DNA of 64,000 nt, from NCBI GenBank assembly GCA_033002965.1, contig JAURVB010003517.1:124001-188000 (forward strand), read 5' to 3'. How positions within the stretch are numbered: the first letter of the stretch is position 1; each line of letters starts with the position of its first letter. The DNA is from Piper betle (lineage: Eukaryota; Streptophyta; Magnoliopsida; Piperales; Piperaceae). This document shows, piece after piece, positions 47,501-58,600 of the stretch. Position numbers and translations under genes: made by a program. Below the pieces are notes generated by a model. It saw only the letters and a program-made list of their open reading frames with translations. It made no database searches and had not been told where the DNA came from.

Positions 47501-50500
47501 CCACTTGCCTATACTGTTTCTGGCTGTTAGTGCCACCAACGGCCATTTGTGCACCACCGCCACCCTCATTGTCGACCGGAGATCCTTACACGACCATGTT
47601 GGAAATTGGACATAAATATATACATGAATCAGGAATTGTATCATATGTTATTATATAAGGTTGGCTAAATTAAATTGATCTACTAAAGTTTAGGGTTATG
47701 AGCCATAAATTAAAGTGTGGAATTTAATGAGAAAAGTGTGGAATTTAATGTGTAGATACCTTTTCATAAATTCTCTTTCGTAATGGGTGGAATTGAATTT
47801 ATGGAACTAAGGCTATAAATAAGGAGGTTATGGTCCCTGAATTCATATCTGGTTTTCGTTCTGGTATCCCATTGTCCAGAACTTTGGTTTAGAAAACTAG
47901 TCTTGAATTTGGAAGATCCAAAACCTAAGTGATCAAGACTCTGATTTCTTTATGGCTTCAGGTACGCTTCCGCTATTTTATTTATCTAGTTTAATTTCTC
48001 TCGATAATTTGATATGAAATCTAAATAAAGTCTATCAAGCGGCATCAGAGCCACCTTCATATCAAATTATTGAGACTTAGGTTTTATTTTATAAATTTTT
48101 GTGGGATTTAATCCCAAAATTAAGGTCCTCTTTTGGTAACATAACATGAGGAAAATAAAGTTACAAAAGGTTATAATTTTGGAAACTCCCACATAAAGAT
48201 ATTTTTTATTTTATAACCTTTTGGTTAAGTCATTATTAATATTTTAAAATTTATTAAGGACTACAATATGCTGCCAAAGTAGCCTCTTTTGTGGAAATTA
48301 ATTTATTTTTTAAATATTAAGACAGTTATGAGTATTTAATTCATGTAGATATTAATCGGCCAAAAGGAAGGTTAATGTTTGACAGAATTCTATATTCATA
48401 TGTGGTAATAGGTATGGGACAATTATCAAGTGTCTATGTGGATGATAAATCGGCCAAAAGGAAGGTTTATTATTTGACAGGATTTATTGTTCATATTTTA
48501 CTACACTAAAGACTCATTATTGTAATAAATATGGGATAATTATCAGGTTTCCATGTGAATAATAAATCGGCCAAAAGGAAGGTTTTTTATCTAACAAGAT
48601 TTATTATCCATATTTGATTATGACATTAAAATAATAAATATGGGATAATTATCAAGTTTCCATGTGGATAATAAATCGGCCAAAAGGAAGGTTTTTTATC
48701 TGACAGGATTTATTATCCATATTTGATTATGACATTAAAATAATAAATATGAGATAATTATTAGGTTTCCATGTGAATGATAAATCGGCCAAAAGGAAGG
48801 TTTATTATTTGACAGGATTTATTATCTATATTTTATTATTGCACTAAGAGTACCATTTACAAATTGATATTTCTGTCCAAAGACTGAATATTGATGTTGT
48901 GCTAGGTATCTATTAATGAGATTAATAATTATTAATCTTATTGTGAGCATGTTGTTTTGGCTTCAGTTAATCAGTCTGCTTCTATAATTTCTGCCAACAT
49001 AAACTCAGTACCAATGCTTAAAGATAACTTTAAGGATTGGAAAACAAGCATAAGGGAGTACATCTTAGAGATGTCTAACATTGCTTCAAAACTAAAAGCA
49101 CTAAAGTTAGAGCTATCTGAAGATTTGCTCGTGCATTTAGTTTTAATTTCTCTTCCTGCACAATTCGGTCAATTCAAGGTCAGTTACAACTGTCAAAGGG
49201 ATAAATGGACTCTTAATGAGCTCATTTCTTATTGTGTGCAAGAAGAAGAAAGATTGAAACAAGAACAGGTTGAGAGTGCTCACTTGGCTAGTACCTATAA
49301 GGATAAAAATAAGGAAAGAAAGAGGGCTAAGGATGCCGATAATGGGTCTCACACACAACAGCAAAATAAAGAAAATCAAGTTTCTTGCTGTTTCTTTTGT
49401 GGTAAACCTGGACATATGAAGAAGGAATGCACTAAGTATCACGCCTGGCATGTAAAGAAAGGTTCATTTCTTAATTTTGTTTGTTCTGAGGTTAATCTAG
49501 TTTCAGTACCAATACACACTTGGTGGCTAGATTCAGGTGCTACTACTCACATAAGTGTGTCAATGTAGGGTTGCCTGAGTTACAGAAAGCCAAATGATGC
49601 TGAAAGATTCATCTATATGGGTGATGGCAAATCAGTTATAGTTGAAGCAATAGGGATTTTTAGATTATTATTAGAGACAGGATTTTATTTGGATTTGAAA
49701 GAGACATATGTAGTACCGTCTTTTAGACGAAATTTGGTTTCTATTTCTATATTGGACAAATCTGGTTACTCTTGTTCATTTAGAAATAATAAGTTTAGTC
49801 TTTTTCTAAATTCAAATATTGTGGGTACAGGGTCCTTGTCTTTTTATGATAATCTATATTTGCTTGATACTATTGCATCTTTTAATGAAACCTTGCATGT
49901 GGAACTATGTGGTACAAAAAGAAAATTAACCAATGAGAATTCTGCTTTACTATGGCATAAGCGTTTAGGACACATTTCTAAACAAAGAATTGTACGACTT
50001 ATGTCAGATGGAATTCTTGATTCTCTTAATTTTGCAGATTTTCAAATCTGTATTGGGTGCATTAAGGGAAAACAAACAAATATAAGGAGACTAGGTGCCA
50101 ATAGATCTTCAAACGTCTTAGAACTAATACATACGGACATTTGTGGGCCCTTCCCTACTGCTTCTTGGAATGGTCAACAATATTTTATTACGTTCATAGA
50201 CGATTATTCTCGTTATGGTTACCTTTATCTCATTCATGAGAAGTCTCAAGCATTGGACGTATTTAAGGCATATAAAGCTGAAGTTGAGAACCAACTTGAC
50301 AGAACTATTAAGGCTATCAGATCTGATCGTGGTGGTGAATACTATGGCAGATATGATGGATCAGGTGTACAGCGTCCAGGACCATTTGCCAAATTTCTAG
50401 AAGAATGTGGAATCGTCCCGCAATACACAATGCCAAGTACTCCTAGTATGAATGGTGTTGCTGAGAGACGAAACCGAACATTAAAGGACATGGTAAGAAG

Positions 50501-53500
50501 TATGATTGCTCATACTACTTTGCCTGATTCACTCTGGGGTGAGGCACTAAAGACGGCAGTATATCTTCTTAATAGAGTACCGACAAAAGCAACAGTTAAG
50601 ACCCCTTATGAATTATGGACCAGAAAAAGGCCCAGTATAATGCATTTACGCATTTGGGGTTGTCCAGCTGAAGCAAGGCCTTATAGGCCGAATGAAAGGA
50701 AACTGGACTCAAGAACAATAAGCAGTTATTTTGTTGGGTACTCTGATCGGTCAATAGGGTATAAGTTTTATGATCCCACAATTAAGTCATTCTTTGAGAC
50801 GAGAAATGCCCAGTTTTTGAGGATGTTGGTTTGGAAGGGGGAAATGAGGTTAGAGACTTTGTCTTTGAAGAAGAATCCGATTCTCTTCCCATAATTGTTT
50901 TTGATAAAAATCAGGAGCAGGATCATATTTCTGATGTAATTCAAGAAACAGTACCAGAATTACAAGACTTTGTCGAGAATCTCCCTACTCAAGTTATACC
51001 TGAAGGACAAACTCAACAACCTCAAGAGCAAATGCCATTGAGGAGATCCACAAAAGAAAGGAGAAAAGCAATTTCAGATGATTATATTATCTTTCTCCAA
51101 GAACATGAGGATAACAATGAAATGGTTGATGATCCAATCAGTTTTCATCAGGTCATGAAGAGTTCTAATTCTCAAAAGTGGATTGATGCCATGAATGAAG
51201 AGATGAAGTCCATGAAAACTAATGACGTTTGGGATCTTGTCTTATTACCTGAAGGTGCGAAACCCATTGGTTGCAAATGGATATTTAAAACCAAGAAGGA
51301 TTCAAAGGGTAATATAGAAAGATATAAGGCTCGTCTTGTTGCAAAGGGCTTTACTCAAAAGGAAGGCATTGATTATAATGAGACTTTCTCGCCAGTTTCA
51401 TCGAAAGACTCGTTTAGAATAATTATGGCATTAGTGGCACATTTTGATCTTGAGTTACATCAGATGGATGTAAAGACTGCGTTTCTAAATGGTGACATTG
51501 ATGAAACAATTTATATGGCGCAACCAGAAAACTTTGTATTAGGAGATTCAAAGAAGATGGTTTGCAAATTAAAGAAATCCATCTATGGACTTAAGCAGGC
51601 TTCTCGTCAATGGTATCACAAATTTCATCAAGTAATTCTTTCATTTGCTTTTGAGATGAATGTGATTGATGATTGTATATACCATAAGTTTAGTGGGAGT
51701 AAGTATATTTTCTTGGTTTTATATGTTGATGATATATTACTTGCCAGTAATAATATAAATTTTTTGCACGAAACTAAGAATCTTTTGTCAAAGAAATTTG
51801 AAATGAAAGATCTTGGTAATGCATCTTTTGTATTAAGAATTCAAATACATCGGAATCGCGATCGATGTATACTTGGATTATCACAAAAGACATATATAGA
51901 AAAAGTGCTGAAAAGATTTGGCATGCAAAATTGTAAACCAGGAGATACCCCTATTTCTAAAGGAGACAAATTCAGTCTCAATCAATGCCCCAAAAATGAT
52001 ATAGAAGAAAAGGAAATGCAAAAGATTCCCTATGCTTCAGTAGTGGGAAGTCTTATGTATGCTCAAGTATGTACGCGTCCAGATATTGCGTATATTGTTG
52101 GAATGTTGGGCAGATATCTAAGTAATCCAGGGTTGGATCACTGGATAGCAGCCAAAAGGGTCATGAGGTATCTTCAGAAAACAAAACATTACATGCTCAC
52201 ATATCGGAAATCAGATCAACTTGAGATCACAGGATATTCTGATTCCGATATTGTTGGATGTCAAGATAGTCGTCGATCCACTTCTGGCTATGTCTATCTA
52301 CTAGCTGGCAGAGCTATTTTTGGAAAAGTGCTAAGCAGACACTCATAGCTTCTTCTACTATGGCAGCCGAATTCATAGCTTGTTATGAGGCATCCAATCA
52401 GGGAATATGGTTGCGGAATTTTGTCACAGGGCTGCGTATTGTTGATAATATTGAAAGACCACTTAAGATATTTTGTGACAATCAGTCTGCAGTATCATAT
52501 TCAAATAACAACAGAAGCTCATCTAAATCAAAACATATAGAGATCAAGTTTCTTGTTGTGAAAGAAAGAGTTCAGAGTGGTAAAGTATCAATAGAACATA
52601 TTGGAACAAACTCCATGGTTGCGGATCCGCTTACTAAAGGATTACTACCCAAGGTCTTTCATGAGCATGTTGCTCAGATGGGTATTGTATCATTTGATGA
52701 TATGTTACTTTAGTGGGAGTTTGTATTGAACTGCAGTATTTTGGTTTAAGGTTTACTATGTTTTAGTATTTTGGTGATCTCATAAGGTTGGACCAGTTGA
52801 AAATAGGCATATTCATATCAAATTACATGTAATTTTCATGCTACACATCCATACTTGATCTATGTCATTTGATTATGTTGGTGTATGTGACCATGGAAGG
52901 TTTAGTTACGCTCAATGTGACGAAAATCGCCTTGATCCTATATTGACATTGATTAATGGACGAGATTGTTATTTTGGTATAATAACATATGTTTGGAGCT
53001 CATAAAGTTATACAATTATTTTGTGTATATATTAAGTCCAAGTGGGAGATTGTTGGAAATTGGACATAAATATATACATGAATCAGGAATTGTATCATAT
53101 GTTATTATATAAGGTTGGCTAAATTAAATTGATCTACTAAAGTTTAGGGTGTGTGAAATTTAATGAGAAAAGTGTGGAATTTATTGTGTAGATACCTTTT
53201 CAGAAATTCTCTTTCGTAATGGGTGGAATTGAATTTATGGAACTAAGGCTATAAATAAGGAGGTTATGGTCCTTGAATTCATATCTGGTTTTCGTTCTGG
53301 TATCCCATTGTCCAGAACTTTGTTTTAGAAAACTAGTCTTGAATTTGGAAGATCCAAAACCTAAGTGATCAAGACTCTGATTTCTTTATGGCTTCAGGTA
53401 CGCTTCCGCTATTTTATTTATCTAGTTTAATTTCTCTCGATAATTTGATATGAAATCTAAATAAAGTCTATCAGGCCAACCCCTCCCCTGACCAGACGAC

Positions 53501-55044
53501 TTACAACCCTCCCACAGCCTCCTCTGCCCTAGCTGGGTCTGTTTTGAGCCATAGCCCAGCTCCCTCCTGTAGGGTCATCTCTTCTGGCCAGCTCTTCCCC
53601 ACCAAGCTAGCCTCCTCCTTGCCCCTCATCCCTCATAGCAGCACCATGTCTGTAGTCACTGATTTGCAGTGTTTCAGCTGGTGGCCAGCCACCGTCGCTG
53701 CTGGCTAGTCGTAGGCCCCCTAGAGCAGCCCCTGTCAGACCTCGTCACATCTTAGCCACATGCTCAAGTCCTAGCCCAGCTGAGTCTTTCCTTGGCCGAA
53801 CCACAGCCATGCAGACATTAGGAATAGAATTTTATCCTATTGATTTGATTTTAGTTCATGACTATAGATAGTATAACATGATTAAATTATGTTAATTGAT
53901 ATGCATTGCATCGAAGTATAGAAGATATGAAGGTAGGTATTAATTTTTAAGAACGGTGATATTAGATTGATAGTTGGTTGGGATGACTAAAAATGAGCTA
54001 TTTGCATGGAAATGTTATACGAGATATCATTGGGAAATTTATACAGGTAATTGGAGATTGAATTGTGCTAAAAGTGTTGTTGACTATAATTGATTACAAT
54101 GCTATGATTAAAGTATAATTAAAACCCTATATTTCCTTTATTAGGGTAATATGTGAATTAGTGATTAATAGGAATATTAAGTTGAATAAAACATGTTACA
54201 TTTAGCATTGGAGTATGGATAGAATCATGGATTATGTTATTATGAATCAGAATGATGAAATGATGAATTCATGATCTAGATTGATGTTACCCAATAAGTT
54301 AATAGATTGTAATTGGAATGGATGACATTTCAATGTGATTGTCATTGGTAAATTAAGGTTAGACATTTCAATGTGATTTGAATAGTTTATCATAACTGAC
54401 TCAATAGGGATTGAATGCCCTAGTTAAGGATTTTTGTCAGGATGTGTTGATGGAATTATACATGAGCATAAATCAGGAATTGAACATGAATTGAGAATTT
54501 AGGAATCAGTTAGTAGTTATCCAGCATGAATTGAGAATTTATGAAGCACTTAATAGTTATTGAGGAATTATCAGATTATATAGCAACAATAGTCATTTCA
54601 AAATTTCACTTATCTTGTGATATGTCTTCTATTCGACTATTTATGATTGCATATGTTAAGTTGTGTTCTTTGTTTAATTGACTATGATTTTATATAGTTG
54701 TTCAGCGCATTAATGCATCACATGATAAAAATGGGCATTAGTATTTAGTTTTGATGTGTAGGTACGAAGTAGGAGGTCGCCGACTAGGCTCGAAAACACG
54801 CTTGGAATGTTTGCTAGGTTTGGTTAGGACTCATTTTTGTTTTACACTGTACTCTATCGTATGTTTTTGTATTACTTGCGGGACAGGTTAAGTGACACTT
54901 CATCGGATCCCACTTAACTCGGGTCATTTAATCTACAAGTTTTTCAGAATAATAACCTTCGAGGATGACATCTCTTGAGTATGTTTTCAAAAATAAAATC
55001 CACCACAAGTTGCCTTTAGGCCTATTATATAGATCCTTTCCCAA

Positions 55045-55088
<44 letters not shown>

Positions 55089-55603
55089 TTTATCTCATTT
55101 CAATGAGACGAGAGATGAGAAAACTGACTTGCACGTACCAATCAAAGCGGGCTCTGGATTAGTGAGCGAGTTATTCCATTTTGAGGGATCTTGATAACTC
55201 TGCATTTTACTTCCTCACACTCGAAGATCATGGAGGTTTACAGGTACTGTTGTGTATAGTGCACATCTGGACTCGTGGTTTAAAGGGTACTAAACACGTC
55301 TGCCTTAAAGTATTTGGCCTTCGTGCGCAAGGCAGAAGAATTATTGAGGAAAGGAGATGGCCTAGGATATATTGGTAGTCTTGAGGGACCAAAAAATAAA
55401 ATGAGAAAATGTCGAGCGTGGCATTGGCAAAGCAGTTAGTTAGGGATGCTACCAGATCTATAGCCTAGTGCCTCCTTAGTAAGTGCCCTTTAGAGAGTTC
55501 TAGTCAATTATATGAATGTTTTTCTTCGTATAAGAGTTAGCTGTCATAGCCAGTTTGTCATAATTATATTTTCAGCCAATAACACTCGTTACTAATGTGT
55601 TTG

Positions 55604-55651
<48 letters not shown>

Positions 55652-58600
55652 GGTTATTAGTTGGACGTGCCATCCTGGATGAAGGAGCAATGATATCTCT
55701 TGCACACACATGTGAGATGATAGATTGTTTAATATTTGTTTATGATGTATTATATTGAAAATGATGTGATGAAACGTGGGATGCGATATCTGCTTCAGTA
55801 GAAGATTTTTTTAATGATGATATGTTAATATATATGTTTTAGTAAATGTATTGAGAAATTCAATATGCACAACAAGTTGGTCAAGACCTAGGTATAATGG
55901 GAAATGTGAATAGAGTGCACAGGCGGGTTGAGACCCAGATTCAGAGTGATTTATATAGTAGATTAGAGTTCTATATGAATGAAATATCTGATATATTGAT
56001 ATGTATTTGTATATGTCGTTTTGACAGGGTGGCTTCTAATTGCACTTTTAGAGGAAACTTGTATGTTTTTTAAAGAAATTTTTATTAATTTTATCAGAAT
56101 TATTTTATTTCGTGAATTGGTTGACATGTCATCTATACAGTAGCATGTTAGGGTTATGTATATTCATCCATGCATATCAATTAGTATCTTCACCTTAAGA
56201 CGCCAAGAGTAGTTCCACACGAGTTGGGTTCGGGTTAGCCGATCAAACCGGGACCAGTGACATTCCGGTTTGGTTCCCGAACGTGAACTGGATTTGAGAT
56301 GTTGCACTTGGAATATGAGGAGTAGGCACCTTTAGCTCTTTCGGACTTGGAAGAGGAGTATTAACCTTGGCTCTTGGAGCTTGGAAGGGAGTGTGCTTGG
56401 TTTCTATGGTTGTAAACTTTTAGAGTGTTAAAGGCGTTTGCAAGTTTCTTTAACTATAGGTGAGGGTTTGTAAAAATATGTTTGTTGACTTGTAATGTGT
56501 ACAAGTTGTGCCATCATAAAGTAAGTGAAAACCTACCTTTCAATAGGCCATGAAAGGCATAAGGAGGAGGATTTGGAGTTTTCAAACTCTAGAAAAGTCT
56601 TCATGTCTTGTGCATCATTATCCCATCCTCTTTCTCATTTACTTATTTTCTTTACATGTGCCTATCTCAATCAATATTCTTGCATTTGACCTCATCGTTA
56701 CATAGTATTGAGTAAACAAGTTTAAATCAATGAAGACTCTTGCATGATTTGAAGTATTATCCAAAACTTGAGTCTTTAATCAGGTTAAAGTTTGATTGGT
56801 TTCCTTGTTCATTTAGGGTCTTGTTATGCATGTTATAATTGATTCAATCAGTAGTGCAGTTTGACCTTTTCATTGAACCTTGCAAATTGAATCAATTAAA
56901 ATTTGATGTGTTAGGCATTAATTCCCTTATTTATATAAATATTATTTAAGACTTTTTTATGAATTATCCATTATCGATCTACTTAGGTTGCTATGAATTT
57001 GTAGGGATCTAATTTATTTGATTTGCAATCTTAATTTCTCCAAAATTAGCACGGACCCCAACAATGTATACAACTAAGACTTTCATTTAGTGGTCTCCAT
57101 TGGACATTTCATCTCCACCAATTTTCTTGCAAAAGCAAAAAAATAAAAAAAGATGGAAATTTTTTATGAAGAGATTTTACTTTATAACTATATCAAATTT
57201 ACATCATAACTAACTCTTAATAAATTATAACTTCGCAATTTTCATATATATTTTTCATGTACTTCATATCAACCAAATGGAGCATTAGGCTCATTGTAGT
57301 CATAACTAATTCACCCTCATTTATTTGACTCTACTTTTTCCCTAATGAATACGAGTGTAAATGTGGAAAGGACTAAAATTGTATTGATTCTTAAAATAAA
57401 ATACAAATGCCTATCCTAGAATATAATTGAAAACAAAATATAAAACAAGCTAAATTAATGGCAAAAAATCATTTATGTACTAAAGTTAGAATTTATTATT
57501 AAAAATTTCATAGAAGAAATTTTCTTCATTTATTTTTTAGATTAGAATTAAGTGATGTACTCTTGTAAATATAACACCATTACTTTTTTTGTACGTAATT
57601 AGAAGTCTTTTGTACAGAACTTACTCTGGATCAAGATAACCTAGGGTTCCTTTTACTGTAGTGGTGACATGGGTGACATCCTCGTCCACAAATGCTTTAG
57701 ACAAGCCAAGATCTGCTATCTTCGCTTGCATGTTTTCATCGAGAAGGATATTTGTAGCCTTAACATCTCTATGGATTATTGGTGGCTTGCAGCCTACATG
57801 TAGATATTCCAACCCTGAAAAAATTTAATACATTCCTCAACTTTGCAAAATGAGAAATGAGAAACATGTTTGAATAAAAAATAAGTATTATGGCTTTGAT
57901 AGTTTTGCAATTCATAAATGATTAAAAATCTCTATAAATAGATCAACATCTCAGTTCATTTCAAGTAAGCAACCAATTTAACCCAACTTTTTCATTCACT
58001 TCCTCAAAAAATCCTTTTTAGGCGTTTTTAAATATTAAGGCACTGATCATTTTATGAGAGATTGATTATACGTGAATGTGTGATTTAAGTATATTTAATA
58101 AATAGTTTATTCTCTTCATGTCATCCTTCGTTATATTGGATTCACATTTGATTTATTCACATTTGAGTGTTGACGTAATTTTATCTTCGTCTCTTAGGGC
58201 CCATTTGGTTAGCATGAAAATAAATAGTTTAAATGATAATTAAAATTTTAAAATAGTTAATTTTACCAAAAATATTTATATTTCAAAAAAAATTAAATTA
58301 ATTATTTTGTATACAAATTAATTATGATTACATCTATGGGAGTGCAAAATAATCATAATTACTTTATGTAGCCCACCCATGTATTCTTAAATAAGCCAAA
58401 ATATATTAACCCATTTTTCTTATCTCAATTGTTAAGAGAAAAAGGGGGATTTATTTATTCTTATTGAATAACTCATGGATGGGCCGCTGAAGATAGTCAT
58501 GTTTAACTAAAATACAAAACTCATTGTAAAAGTGATATTTTTTAAAAAAAATTGTATATATACTAGTTTTTGTAATTGACTTTTTCAAAATTTCATGACA

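Larger units (their letters stand above)
47597..53473 (+). mobile_element. Ty1/copia retrotransposon, 5.9 kb, young, nested in a gypsy LTR
   Basis: LTRs 47597-48037 (441 bp) and 53051-53473 (423 bp) both start tgttggaaattgg and end aagtctatca. They differ by about four substitutions and one replaced segment, which points to recent insertion. Flanks are gacca (47592-47596) and ggcca (53474-53478), a 5-bp duplication with one mismatch. The PBS-like agcggcatcagagcc directly follows the 5' LTR and a polypurine aagtgggagat directly precedes the 3' LTR. Gene order gag, protease, integrase, RT, RNase H is that of Ty1/copia. Confidence 0.95.
41217..56306 (+). mobile_element. Gypsy-type LTR retrotransposon with 4.4-kb LTR and very short interior, hosting a nested copia element
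   Basis: Exact 5-bp target-site duplication cttgg at 41212-41216 and 56307-56311. The 5' LTR is 41217-45599; PBS-like tggtactagaggcactc follows it; the internal remainder is about 45600-47445. The 3' LTR is 47445-56306 and has lost roughly its first 0.8 kb compared with the 5' copy. It is split by the copia element 47597-53473. Without the copia the element is about 9.2 kb, mostly LTR, so it is non-autonomous in its present form (LARD-like). It belongs to the same LTR family as 15307-18014. Confidence 0.88.
53479..56306 (+). repeat. 3' LTR of the gypsy-type element, right part
   Basis: Collinear with 42155-45599 of the 5' LTR from ggccaaccc to the end tttgagatgttgca, with several deletions, including about half of the internal 0.6-kb tandem duplication, and many substitutions. 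The left part of this LTR (about 47445-47596) lies beyond the copia insertion. Confidence 0.85.
35533..57624 (-). other. 22.1-kb intron of the receptor kinase gene carrying nested LTR elements
   Basis: Donor gtaagt at 57624 and acceptor ag at 35533-35534. Apart from the two big LTR insertions (37475-40975 and 41217-56306), only about 3.5 kb remains (35533-37474, 40976-41216, 56307-57624), and I see no gene in it. Short open frames at 35851-36039 and 36832-37032 are chance. Confidence 0.8.

Noticed and set aside
48350..48830. CRISPR-like array
   Set aside because: Spacers are related to each other and AT-rich, the repeats are part of a longer tandem unit in a retrotransposon leader, and the genome is a plant.
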